43,688 nt of DNA from Bacillota bacterium (GTDB taxonomy: Bacteria > Bacillota > Clostridia > Clostridiales > Caloramatoraceae): positions 1-43,688 of the forward strand of contig JAEWEN010000050.1 in NCBI GenBank assembly GCA_023389275.1, in the 5' to 3' direction. Positions 22,211-30,934 of the stretch are shown here, in pieces. Below the pieces are notes generated by a model that was given only the letters and a program-made list of their open reading frames with translations, had not been told where the DNA came from and searched no databases. How positions within the stretch are numbered: the stretch's first letter is position 1; every line of letters begins with the position of its first letter. The position numbers were made by a program, and so were the translations under genes.

Positions 22211-23620
22211 AAGTAAAATAGCAAATAGACTTATTATTTATTTTAGTATTACCCTTATAACATTTTCAATAATAATAGGAATTACATTTATGATTCTTTT
22301 TAATAAACATGTAGTAAATATACATAAATCTGATATGGAGAAAAAAATCACTACTATATCTCAAAGATTATCAGATTATATAAGTGGAAATAAACATATG
22401 ATGCCAGGGCTTGGGGCTTATATAAAACTTTTAGATGATATAGCTATGACAGATGTTTGGCTAGTTGATAATAATATGAACATAATAACTTCAAAATCAT
22501 CTAACAATGAAACTCCAACACTTCCTAGTAGTGGAGACTATGCTATTAAGGAAGCTTTTAAAGGAAAAATATCATTTAGTGAAAATTTTAGTGATATTTT
22601 AAATACTAAAACTTTAACTGCCTCAGCACCTATATACTCTAATGGAAATATTGTAGCATGTGTACTTCTCCACTCCCCTGTTGAAGGAATTACTTCAATT
22701 ACTAAAAACGGTATTAGCATTTTAATTATAAGTATTGTACTATCCCTTTTTATAAGCATTTTTATTTCTATAGCACTTGCAGTTTACTTTACAAAACCAC
22801 TTAATAAAATGAAACATACTGCAAATCTTTTAAGCACTGGTAACTATACAGCTAAAACGAATATTAAACAAAATGATGAAATTGGAGATTTAGCTAAAAG
22901 CATAGATATATTATCTGAAAAGCTTAAAGAAGCAGCTTATGAAAGTGAAAAACTTGATAAAATGAGAAAGGATTTTATATCAAATATATCACATGAACTT
23001 AGAACTCCAGTTACAGTAATAAGAGGCTCTCTTGAAGCACTTAGTGATGGAATAATAAAAGATCCTGAAAAAATAAAGGAATACTATAATCAAATGCTTA
23101 GTGAATCTATTCAGCTTCAAAGACTTATAAATGATCTTTTAGATCTTTCAAGACTTCAAAACTTAGACTTTAAAATAGAAACTACTCCTTTAAATATTTT
23201 AGATGTTGTAAATGATTCAATTCGTAGTATGAGACAAATTTCAAACAAAAAAATATAAAACTTTCATTTAAATCTTCTATTAATCAATATATATTAAAAG
23301 GCGACTATGGTAGGCTTTGTCAAATGATTAATATTGTTTTAGACAATGCTATAAAATTTTCTCCTGAAAATGAAACAATAGAAATTTCACTATTTAAAAA
23401 CGACAATATGGTTTTATGTATAAAAGATAAAGGATGTGGAATACCAAGTGAAGAAATTCCATATGTATTTGATAGATTTCACAAATCAAATTCCTCTGAA
23501 AACCTTCAAGGTTCAGGTCTTGGCCTTTCAATTGCAAAACAAATAGCAGATAGACATAATATTAAAATAAATATAGAAAGCAAGGTTATGGAATACACAA
23601 AGTTTATGTTTTTTTTATAA
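22182..23620 (+). pseudogene. sensor histidine kinase, split by a one-base frameshift in an A-run
   Basis: Partner of the response regulator. Frame 1 (TTG 22182 to stop 23256) gives two membrane helices flanking a sensor domain, HAMP, and the phospho-acceptor helix SHELRTPVTVIRGSLEAL (His near 271). The stop follows a run of seven A at 23247-23253. One more A would continue as NKKNIKLSFKSS into the second frame, which carries the ATP-binding N box (VLDNAIKFSPEN), G1 (KGCGIP) and G2 (GSGLGLSIAKQIADRH). So the kinase is complete apart from one missing base. This could be a sequencing error, a real mutation, or a phase-variable tract. TTG 22182 abuts its ribosome binding site, so the exact start is unsure. 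Confidence 0.85.
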
Positions 23621-23636
23621 ACTTTGTGTTTTTTTC
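23595..23636 (+). terminator. terminator built into the 3' end of the kinase gene
   Basis: A 13-bp stem ACACAAAGTTTAT / ATAAACTTTGTGT with a 9-base T-rich loop and a final T-run. The left arm codes for the last residues of the kinase and the stop codon lies in the right arm. Confidence 0.8.
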
Positions 23637-23793
23637 ATAAATATATAGTTTTTTTCTATTTTACCTCTAGTCATGTATAGAAATTTATGATATTATAATA
23701 TTAACAAGAGATAATTATTATTTATAAATATCAATTATCAACAAAAGAGAAATTATTAATCGTAGAGATTTTTTATATTTAGGAGGACTTAAA

Positions 23794-24408
23794 ATGATTA
23801 GAGTAGGAAAACCAGCACCAGATTTTAAAACAAAAGCTTATGCAAATGGAGAAATAGTAGACGTTAGTTTATCAGATTATAGAGGAAAATGGACTGTACT
23901 ATTCTTCTACCCAGGAGACTTTACTTTTGTCTGAACTACAGAAGTTACAGCAGTTGCTGAAAAATATAACCTATTTAAAGAACTTAACACTGAAGTTTTA
24001 GCAGTAAGTGTTGACAGCCCATTTGTTCACAAAGCTTGGGTTGATAATGAGCTTTCAAAAGCTTTAAAAGGAAACAGCATACCATATCCAATGCTTGCTG
24101 ACCAAGATGCAGCTATTTCTAAAGCATATGGAGTATATGATGAAGATGAGAAGATCTGTGTAAGAGGAGTATTTGTAATAGACCCAGAAGGAATTGTACA
24201 AACTTACGAAGTACTTACTCCACCAGTTGGAAGAAATATATATGAAACACTAAGACAACTTAAAGGTGCACAACATGTTAGAGAAAAAAATGGTGTTGAA
24301 GCACTACCTGCAGGATGGGAGCCAGGAAAGAAAACTCTTAAACCATCACCTGAACTAGTAGGAAAAGTATGGGAAGAGTGGGATGTTAACGACGCTTTTA
24401 ACAAATAG
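23794..24408 (+). CDS. prxU: selenocysteine-containing peroxiredoxin
   Basis: A 204-residue peroxiredoxin that reduces H2O2 and organic peroxides. The frame contains one TGA at 23932-23934, exactly at the peroxidatic position: P40-x3-T44-x2-U47 in FYPGDFTFV-U-TTE, where most homologues have Cys. Reading continues without other stops (VLAVSVDSPFVHKAW, CVRGVFVIDPEG). AGGAGG precedes the ATG. Downstream of the TGA a small stem-loop fits a bacterial SECIS. The usual resolving Cys of the C terminus (VCPAGW in typical proteins) is replaced: the sequence is EALPAGWEPG. Sec peroxiredoxins are known from Eubacterium acidaminophilum and related anaerobes. Needs SelA/B/C/D from elsewhere in the genome. 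Confidence 0.92.
23932..23959 (+). promoter_or_regulatory. Sec codon TGA with bacterial SECIS-like hairpin (prxU)
   Basis: The TGA is followed 13 bases later by CAGC-AGTT-GCTG (23948-23959). A 4-base loop with G at its second position about 18 nt after the UGA is the arrangement expected for a bacterial SECIS recognised by SelB. Confidence 0.7.
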
Positions 24409-24424
24409 TTAAAAGTCCACTATA

Positions 24425-24456
24425 AAAAGGATACACTATAATTAGTGTATCCTTTT
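24425..24456. terminator. bidirectional terminator between prxU and the cotS trio
   Basis: 14-bp stem AAAAGGATACACTA / TAGTGTATCCTTTT with loop TAAT, followed by a T-rich tail; overlaps the stop codon of the convergent cotS-like gene. Confidence 0.85.
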
Positions 24457-25465
24457 ATAATTTTTTATAGTTTTTTAAAAACTTTTCTCTATCATCTTTA
24501 TACTCTGCTTTTCTTCTAAGCTTTTCTAGAAACTCTTCTTCTTCCCAGTCTTTATTTCTATAATAATAGTTTGTAGCTATTTCATAAAAATCCTTAGGGA
24601 AAGATAAATATCCATAAAGAATATCCATTTCTTCTTTAGATAATTCTTTTTCCTCTGTATAGTTTTTTATTATGTTTTTAAATATATCTATGTCCCATCT
24701 ATTATTTTTTATAGCTTTTATAGTTAAATTTGAAATATCATGCATTGGAAGATCTATTACACTGTAGTCAAAGTCTAAAAAATACACACTATTTTTCTCA
24801 TCTATCATTATATTATGATGAGCCAAATCATGATGACAAAGTACATATTTGTTTCTTGAATACTTTGTATACTTTGAGTTTTCAATTGCTTCTATAGAAT
24901 TATATAAACATCCAATATAATAATCTGCATATGATAAAAATAATTTATCAAAATCCTTTTTATTAACATGCATGTTAGCTATTTCTTTATACTTTTTAAT
25001 ATTATCCACTGCTCTATAATATTTATCTACTATTTTACCTGCTTTAAATCTTTTTTCATGAAAGGTTTCAATATTTTCTCCTGCTAAGTGTAGTTTTGCT
25101 AAATGTTTAGATACATTTCTTAAATCAACTGGATTTTCAAAAATACACTCTCTTCCATTGATTATATCTAAAACCACATATATACCTGTTTCATCTTCTA
25201 CATAAGGAACATTATTAACAGATAAACTAAAGTTTATTATGTTTTTATAATCCTGCCTAATATAGTTTAAACTATCATATATAAAGTTTAGCTCATCAAT
25301 ACCATATAAAACCTTTTTTAAAACCTTCATTCCCTTATTTGTTTTTAGTATATATACACTTCTAATAGGAGTTACCTCTTCTACTAAAAAATCAAACTTA
25401 TCAAAAAGTGATGTGTCTAAAGTATAGTTTGATAAATAGGCTTTATCTCTATATCTGTACTCCAA
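24455..25465 (-). CDS. CotS-family spore coat protein (paralogue 2)
   Basis: 336 residues, CotS family. N lobe VYILKTNKGMKVLKKVLYG, catalytic loop LCHHDLAHHNIMID, metal loop YFLDFDYSV, and the terminal FPKDFYEIATNYYYRNKDW. HxDxxxxN and DFD are intact. Start TTG, 8 bases after AAGGAGG; that ribosome binding site lies at the end of the preceding gene, whose stop is only 2 bases away, so the two are translationally coupled. Last gene of a three-gene coat operon. Confidence 0.88.
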   Translation of the reverse strand: MEYRYRDKAYLSNYTLDTSLFDKFDFLVEEVTPIRSVYILKTNKGMKVLKKVLYGIDELNFIYDSLNYIRQDYKNIINFSLSVNNVPYVEDETGIYVVLDIINGRECIFENPVDLRNVSKHLAKLHLAGENIETFHEKRFKAGKIVDKYYRAVDNIKKYKEIANMHVNKKDFDKLFLSYADYYIGCLYNSIEAIENSKYTKYSRNKYVLCHHDLAHHNIMIDEKNSVYFLDFDYSVIDLPMHDISNLTIKAIKNNRWDIDIFKNIIKNYTEEKELSKEEMDILYGYLSFPKDFYEIATNYYYRNKDWEEEEFLEKLRRKAEYKDDREKFLKNYKKL

Positions 25466-25467
25466 AT

Positions 25468-26364
25468 TTACACCTCCTTTTCTGTAAAAATTCTTGAAGT
25501 AAGTAGAAATTTATCTAGCATATTATCTTTATAAAGCCCTTTTTTCATATACTTAGATATTATTTTTATAGGACTTTCTGGAAACATAACTAGATTTATT
25601 AGGTTTTCCTTAGATACACTACTTAATTCACGAATTTTTGTATATTCATTTATAATCTCTTGTAAAAATTCTATGCTTTCATTTTCCTCAATATACCTTC
25701 TTAATATACTTGCAATATCTTCTTCACACATATTGTATCCAAGGGAATATATTTTTGTAATATATGCATTTTTATTTTTATCTATTAAAACTGAATTTTG
25801 GGTAAAATCATTAATACATATTTCCCTTTTTTTCATACTTTCTTCTATTGCTAAAATATACTTTTCACTTCTAAAAAAATCTATAGTCTTTTTAGAGCAC
25901 TTGTATAAATCATCTAAATAATCTGCTGTTACTTTTTCAAACTCATTTTTAGCTCCATATCTTTCAATTTTATAAGCATACTTTTCAAGATCGCATATAT
26001 ATGTTTTATACTTTTCCATACATTTGCCCCAGCTTGATTCTATTTTAACTCCACTTTGCATTGGATACCCTTCAGATGCTAAATGAAATTTTGCAAGGGT
26101 CGATACAGCTAAAAACATATCACTTTTATTTTTAAGTCTTAGCTTTTTCCCTTTAATATTTGATTCTAACAAATACTTTTTTTGATTTATTTTAATATAA
26201 GGTCTTCCATAATAGGTTTTCTTAATATCTAAAATATTATTAAATCCTCTTTTTTTAACCCATTCTATAATTGAGGAGGATAATATAATTTTATCCTGTG
26301 AATCTTCAAATCTTTTTATAACATAGTCATTATTATCTTCTTTATAAAGCCTTGAAAATTGCAT
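25468..26364 (-). CDS. degenerate CotS-family protein (probable pseudokinase)
   Basis: 298 residues in the middle of the cotS trio. Overall layout matches CotS (AKFHLASEGYP, FPESPIKIISKYM), but the active site is altered. Where paralogues have LCHHDxxxHNxxID it has EICINDFTQNSVLID (the His is Asn), and where they have IDFDYC it has ITKIYSLGY, so both metal-binding Asp of that loop are lost. The N-terminal lobe is shortened by about 15-20 residues. The frame is intact and well translated (GGGGAGG before ATG), so it is not a dead gene; a structural or scaffold role in the coat is inferred. Confidence 0.8.
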   Translation of the reverse strand: MQFSRLYKEDNNDYVIKRFEDSQDKIILSSSIIEWVKKRGFNNILDIKKTYYGRPYIKINQKKYLLESNIKGKKLRLKNKSDMFLAVSTLAKFHLASEGYPMQSGVKIESSWGKCMEKYKTYICDLEKYAYKIERYGAKNEFEKVTADYLDDLYKCSKKTIDFFRSEKYILAIEESMKKREICINDFTQNSVLIDKNKNAYITKIYSLGYNMCEEDIASILRRYIEENESIEFLQEIINEYTKIRELSSVSKENLINLVMFPESPIKIISKYMKKGLYKDNMLDKFLLTSRIFTEKEV

Positions 26365-26375
26365 TATCCTCCCCC

Positions 26376-27383
26376 CTAAACCTTTAAAATATCCTCAAAA
26401 TTATCATTTAGAAACTCATATTTATAAGCAGAATCATCAATACATCTTGATAATCTTTTATTAAATACATCTTCTTCCCATGGCTGCTTTTCTATATAGT
26501 ATTGAAGTCCTACTTGCCAATAATCCTGTGGAAATTCAATAAAATCTCTAATTACCTCTAATTCACTAGAGTTAACCTCTACATTTTCTCTATAGGTATT
26601 TACTATTAAGCTAAGTGTATCCATATTCCAATTATTATATTTTAAATTTCTAATTATAATACTTGATAAATCATGTAGATGAGTGTCTACTATACAGTAG
26701 TCAAAGTCTATAAGATAAACATTTAGTTCATTATCAATTAGAAAATTATGATTTGCAGTATCATGGTGACAAAGCCCATTAAACTTTCTATGCTTTTCAA
26801 TTACACTATGATAACTTCCACTTCTTAAAGCCTTAATAGACTTTTTAGCTTTTTCTATGAGAAAATCAAAGCCTTCAACATAAAGCTTATCAAAATCACT
26901 TTTATTTATTCTACACTCTGCTATTCTTTTAAACTCATACATTTGCTTAAGTCTTTTATTAAATTTTCCTGCCCATTTATCATAATATCTTCTTCCAACT
27001 GCTGCTTTTTCATAATCAAAATTCCAAGAAGCTATATGAAACTTTCCAAGTGTATTTACGCATAACTTTAAATCCACAGGGTTTTTAAATTCCGCTTCCC
27101 TAGATGGTATCCAATCACATAAATATCCATACCCTTTTTGAAACTCTATATATCTTTCACCTTTAGTAGATAATATAGGAGATACAACATTATCAAATCC
27201 ATTTTGCTTTACATGGTCAATTGCATTAACTATAAACTCAACTAAGTATTCTTTATACCTTGAAACCTTAAAGCATTTTAATCCACTATTTGTTTTTAAT
27301 TTATATACATTTTTTATTTTCTCCATATCATAAATCTTTATATTATAACTTTCTTCTAAAAGTAATTTAACATTTTCCACCAT
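26376..27383 (-). CDS. CotS-family spore coat protein (paralogue 3)
   Basis: 335 residues, first gene of the cotS trio. VYKLKTNSGLKCFKVSRY at the N lobe, LCHHDTANHNFLID catalytic loop, YLIDFDYCIVDTHLHDLS metal loop and FPQDYWQVGLQYYIEKQPW near the end. Active-site residues are intact. GAGGTGAT precedes the ATG, which is 34 bases downstream of a sigma-K-like -10 box. Divergent from the second CotSA-like glycosyltransferase, repeating the arrangement at 18-20 kb. Confidence 0.88.
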   Translation of the reverse strand: MVENVKLLLEESYNIKIYDMEKIKNVYKLKTNSGLKCFKVSRYKEYLVEFIVNAIDHVKQNGFDNVVSPILSTKGERYIEFQKGYGYLCDWIPSREAEFKNPVDLKLCVNTLGKFHIASWNFDYEKAAVGRRYYDKWAGKFNKRLKQMYEFKRIAECRINKSDFDKLYVEGFDFLIEKAKKSIKALRSGSYHSVIEKHRKFNGLCHHDTANHNFLIDNELNVYLIDFDYCIVDTHLHDLSSIIIRNLKYNNWNMDTLSLIVNTYRENVEVNSSELEVIRDFIEFPQDYWQVGLQYYIEKQPWEEDVFNKRLSRCIDDSAYKYEFLNDNFEDILKV

Positions 27384-27417
27384 TTATCACCTCAAGATGC
27401 AATAATAGCATTTGTTC

Positions 27418-27444
27418 TATAATATGAAATTTATCATAGAATGT
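27418..27444 (-). promoter_or_regulatory. sigma-K-like promoter of the cotS trio
   Basis: On the minus strand AC (27444-27443), a 16-bp spacer and CATATTATA (27426-27418), a full match to AC-N16/17-CATANNNTA. Confidence 0.6.
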
Positions 27445-27528
27445 GATAAAAGCAGTTTGTTCTATTTGTATATATTAATTAATATTAATATTTTATGAGA
27501 TAAAGGGTTAGTTTGGAGTGTGAAAAAT

Positions 27529-28650
27529 ATGAAAATAGCTTTAGATGCTAGAGGTGCTACTTGGTATAAAGGCACAGGTATCGGAACTTATACCAATCAA
27601 GTACTTAACTATCTTTTAAATAATGACAGCCTTAATCAGTATCATCTTTATTGGGCAGGCTCTAACTACAAAAGTATGTATAGAGAAAATGTTACTATAA
27701 ATATATCTTCAAAAAGACATCATAGATTTTTTGAAGACTATTTTATTCCTCAAAACTTAAAAAATAATAATATTGATATATATCATGTTCCTCAAAATGG
27801 AATAGGTCTTTCTAGAAAAATAACTTGTCCAACTGTTTCAACTATACATGATCTTATACCATATGTTATGCCTGAAACAGTTGGAAAAGGATATTTAAAA
27901 AAATTTATAGCTCAAATGCCTGAAATAATACAAGCATCTAGTAAAATAATTACTGTTTCTGAGTTTTCCAAAAAAGATATTATGAGAATATTTGATGTTG
28001 AAGAGGAAAAAATTAAGGTTACTCATCTTGCAGCTGACCATATTTTTTCTCCAATAGATAAAAATGAGGCTAAGGAATATATAAAAAATAAATATAATAT
28101 ATCTGGTGATTTTCTTTTATATCTTGGTGGATTTAGTCCTAGAAAAAATGTTAAATCAATACTTATTGCATATTCTTTAATATATAAAAATCTACCTAAG
28201 GATTATAAAATAGTTATTTTAGGTCCTTCTAAAGATGACCATTCCACCCTTAATAAATTAGCTTCATCACTTAATATTAAAGATAAAGTAATATTTACAG
28301 GCTTTGCACCACATGATGATCTTCCAAGGTTTTATAATGCAGCTACTGTATTTATATATCCTTCATTTTATGAAGGTTTTGGACTTCCACCACTTGAAGC
28401 TATGAGCTGCAAATGTCCTGTTATAACTTCAAATGTTTCTTCTATTCCAGAAATTGTTGGAGACGGTGCTATTTTAATAAACCCCTTTGATACAGATGAA
28501 ATAAAAAATGCTATGGAAAAAGTCCTTTCAGATGAAAATTTAAGAAATGAAATGTCGGAAAAAGGTTATGAAAGAAGTAAACTATTTTCGTGGGAAATAA
28601 CTGCTAAAGAAACTCTTAATGTTTATAAAGAGCTTTATAAAAGTATATAA
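27529..28650 (+). CDS. CotSA-like GT4 glycosyltransferase (paralogue 2)
   Basis: 373 residues, close paralogue of the protein at 18954. MKIALDARGATWYKGTGIGTY at the start, VPQNGIGLSRK, YLGGFSPRKN and FYEGFGLPPLEAMSCKCPV. The frame begins at GTG 27520, but ATG 27529 has GGAG at good spacing and aligns with the paralogue's first residue. Divergent from the cotS trio. The two cotS / GT4 units probably arose by duplication of a whole divergent module, followed by expansion of cotS here. Confidence 0.88.
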   Translation: MKIALDARGATWYKGTGIGTYTNQVLNYLLNNDSLNQYHLYWAGSNYKSMYRENVTINISSKRHHRFFEDYFIPQNLKNNNIDIYHVPQNGIGLSRKITCPTVSTIHDLIPYVMPETVGKGYLKKFIAQMPEIIQASSKIITVSEFSKKDIMRIFDVEEEKIKVTHLAADHIFSPIDKNEAKEYIKNKYNISGDFLLYLGGFSPRKNVKSILIAYSLIYKNLPKDYKIVILGPSKDDHSTLNKLASSLNIKDKVIFTGFAPHDDLPRFYNAATVFIYPSFYEGFGLPPLEAMSCKCPVITSNVSSIPEIVGDGAILINPFDTDEIKNAMEKVLSDENLRNEMSEKGYERSKLFSWEITAKETLNVYKELYKSI

Positions 28651-28687
28651 ATCTATGTCCTATAGAAAATTCTATAGGACATAGATT
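28650..28687. repeat. 38-bp perfect palindrome after the GT4 gene
   Basis: An 18-bp arm beginning AATCTATGTCCTATAG, a 2-base centre, and the exact reverse complement. No T-run follows (AGTAATTTAATT), so it is not a standard intrinsic terminator, though it may still end or stabilise the transcript. Confidence 0.75.
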
Positions 28688-28696
28688 AGTAATTTA

Positions 28697-28800
28697 ATTA
28701 TCAATTGAGAATGTATATATTTTACATTTTCCTCTTTATTACTGTAACTTATTAGGTTATAATTGAATACATTATTACATATAAATAATCAATTGATAAT
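28697..28800. repeat. inverted 12-bp motifs flanking the CDF promoter region
   Basis: ATTATCAATTGA at 28697-28708 and its exact reverse complement TCAATTGATAAT at 28789-28800, the second ending at the ribosome binding site of the exporter gene. Each contains the near-palindrome ATCAATTGAT. They look like paired operators for a repressor. Confidence 0.5.
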
Positions 28801-28813
28801 GGAGGTAAAAAAT

Positions 28814-29668
28814 ATGAATAAAAAATCCGCTGCTTTGCTTTCTATATTTTCCAACACATTTTTAATAATATTTAAAGTTATAGCAGGAGTTTTAATGGGC
28901 TCTATTAGTGTTTTATCTGAAGCTATTCACTCAGGACTTGATTTAGTAGCAAGCATTATTGCTTTTTTATCTATAAAACAATCTATAAAACCTAGTGATG
29001 AAAAACACCCTTTTGGTCATGGTAAGTTTGAAAATGTTTCTGGATTTGTAGAAGCTATTTTAATATTTATAGCTGCTGGAATTATAATTGTTGAAGCTGC
29101 TAAAAAGTTTATATCACCAAACGAAATTGTTAGTTTAAATGCTGGTATTGTTGTAATGCTTGTATCTAGTGTGGTTAACCTTATTATTTCAAGTATTTTA
29201 TTTAAAATAGCTAAAAAAGAAGATTCTATAGCACTTGAAGCAGATGCACTTCATCTTTTAACAGATGTTTTCACATCTTTTGGAGTATTTATAGGGCTTA
29301 TAGTAATCAAGTTTACAGGTCTTCATATAATTGACCCTATAATTGCCGTAATTGTAGCATTTTTAATAATTAAAGCATCTGTTGATTTAACTAAACGCTC
29401 ATTTATAGACCTTGTTGACACTTCTCTTCCACAAGAAGATATTGAAAAAATATATTCTATAGTTTCTGATAACACTAAGGTTTTAGGAGTTCATAAACTT
29501 AGAACAAGAAAAAGTGGAAATACAAGAGAAATAGATTTTCACATTGAAGTAGATGAAAGTATTAGTATATCATGTGCACATGATATTTCAGATAATATTG
29601 AAAAGCTTATAAAAAAAGAACTTCCTAGAAGTAATGTTGTAATACACATTGACCCTAAAAATAACTAA
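28814..29668 (+). CDS. cation diffusion facilitator family metal exporter
   Basis: About 284 residues from ATG 28814 (GGAGG 8 bases upstream; the frame is open earlier but without signal). Six membrane helices and a C-terminal cytoplasmic domain. Metal-site helices carry SEAIHSGLDLVAS (HxxxD) and LEADALHLLTDVFTS (HxxxD), typical of CDF antiporters exporting Zn2+, Fe2+, Mn2+ or Co2+. HPFGHGKFENVSGF is the conserved loop after helix 2. Metal specificity cannot be fixed from sequence: both sites read H/D rather than the Zn-type H-D pair of YiiP with certainty. Paired operator-like repeats precede it. Confidence 0.9.
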   Translation: MNKKSAALLSIFSNTFLIIFKVIAGVLMGSISVLSEAIHSGLDLVASIIAFLSIKQSIKPSDEKHPFGHGKFENVSGFVEAILIFIAAGIIIVEAAKKFISPNEIVSLNAGIVVMLVSSVVNLIISSILFKIAKKEDSIALEADALHLLTDVFTSFGVFIGLIVIKFTGLHIIDPIIAVIVAFLIIKASVDLTKRSFIDLVDTSLPQEDIEKIYSIVSDNTKVLGVHKLRTRKSGNTREIDFHIEVDESISISCAHDISDNIEKLIKKELPRSNVVIHIDPKNN

Positions 29669-29791
29669 TTTAAAATATATTTGCAAAATATAATATATAA
29701 AAAAATTGTGTTATACTAATGTAGATAATATAAACTTAACTGTATTATTAATAAGAATTAATGAAATTTATGTTTTAAGGGTGGACAAGAT

Positions 29792-30922
29792 ATGGATATT
29801 GATAAAACCGGACCTCAAGAAATAACGCCTGAGTCTAAAAAGAAAAAAATAGGAAAACTTAAAATATATATAGGATTTGCTCCTGGAGTTGGTAAAACCT
29901 ATGCAATGCTTAATGAAGCAAATGATAGGCTTCAAGAAGGTGAAAATATTATTATAGGATATTTAGAAACCCATGGAAGAGCAGAAACTAAAAGACAAAT
30001 AGGTAATCTTAAGATTTTAGAGCGTAAAAAATTAAAATATAAAGATATTTTTCTTGAGGAAATGGATGTTGATGAAATAATAAGATTAAAACCTGATACG
30101 GTTTTAATAGACGAATTAGCTCATTCTAATATTCCTGGACTTATTAATGAAAAAAGATATCAAGATGTACTTGATATTTTAAATAAAGGAATAAACGTAA
30201 TATCAACACTTAACATACAGCATATAGAAAGTCTTAATAATGTGGTAAAACAAATAACAGGTGTAAAGGTAAAAGAAACTGTACCTGACTCTATTTTAAA
30301 AGATGCTGAACTTGTTTTAATTGATATTCCTCCAAAAGAGCTTCGTGAAAGACTTGAAAAAGGTCTTATTTATAAAGAAGAAAATGCAATTAGAGCACTT
30401 AGACACTTTTTTAGAGAGGGGAATCTTTGTGCCCTTCGTGAAATTTCTTTAAGGCAAATAGCTGAAGAAGTTGATGACGATATAAATGAATATAAAATGC
30501 TTCATGGTATTAGAAATCCATGGCATATTAGTGATAAAGTTATGGTATGTATAACAGCTAACTCCTCTAGTGAAAAACTTATAAGACGTGGAGCTAGAAT
30601 TTCTAAAAGATATAAATGTGAATGGTTAGTTGTTTATGCTGAGGAAAAAGGTTTATTTTCTAAGAATCTATCAGAAGAGGAAAATAACTCTTTAAAAAAA
30701 CACATGCTACTTGCTAAAAGACTTGGTGCTAAAACCACTACTATATCATCTAAAAAGCTTCATAAGGCTCTTGCTGATTATGCACTTGAAACAAATGTAA
30801 CTCAAATAGTTTTAGGACATAATCCAGAATCTAAAGGTGATAAATTTTTTAGAAGTAGTAATTTAACTAAGTTTTTAAGACTTACAAGAAGTCTTGAAGT
30901 TCATATAATTCCACTTGATTAA
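29792..30922 (+). CDS. orphan KdpD-like sensor protein without kinase
   Basis: 376 residues, compared with about 900 for full KdpD. It holds the N-terminal KdpD domain with Walker A GFAPGVGKTYAML and IDELAHSN, then a UspA-like domain (MVCITANSSSEKLIRRG ... QIVLGHN). The membrane helices and histidine kinase are absent, and the gene ends cleanly with its own stop. There is no kdpABC or kdpE nearby. Short stand-alone KdpD proteins occur in clostridia and cyanobacteria. UspA-like domains of KdpD bind c-di-AMP in some Firmicutes, so a nucleotide-sensing role is possible. A short-spaced DUF523 gene follows 12 bases later, probably co-transcribed. Confidence 0.85.
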   Translation: MDIDKTGPQEITPESKKKKIGKLKIYIGFAPGVGKTYAMLNEANDRLQEGENIIIGYLETHGRAETKRQIGNLKILERKKLKYKDIFLEEMDVDEIIRLKPDTVLIDELAHSNIPGLINEKRYQDVLDILNKGINVISTLNIQHIESLNNVVKQITGVKVKETVPDSILKDAELVLIDIPPKELRERLEKGLIYKEENAIRALRHFFREGNLCALREISLRQIAEEVDDDINEYKMLHGIRNPWHISDKVMVCITANSSSEKLIRRGARISKRYKCEWLVVYAEEKGLFSKNLSEEENNSLKKHMLLAKRLGAKTTTISSKKLHKALADYALETNVTQIVLGHNPESKGDKFFRSSNLTKFLRLTRSLEVHIIPLD

Positions 30923-30934
30923 AGGAGATTTTTT

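Noticed and set aside
23641..23760. PerR box upstream of the selenocysteine peroxiredoxin
   Set aside because: TTATAAT and ATTATTTAT fragments are present, but none matches the TTATAATNATTATAA palindrome well in such AT-rich DNA.
23794..23934. Nonsense mutation making the peroxiredoxin a pseudogene
   Set aside because: The only stop is TGA at the catalytic position, a SECIS-like hairpin follows, the rest of the frame is clean and a second TGA-containing gene exists in the window, so selenocysteine is the better reading.
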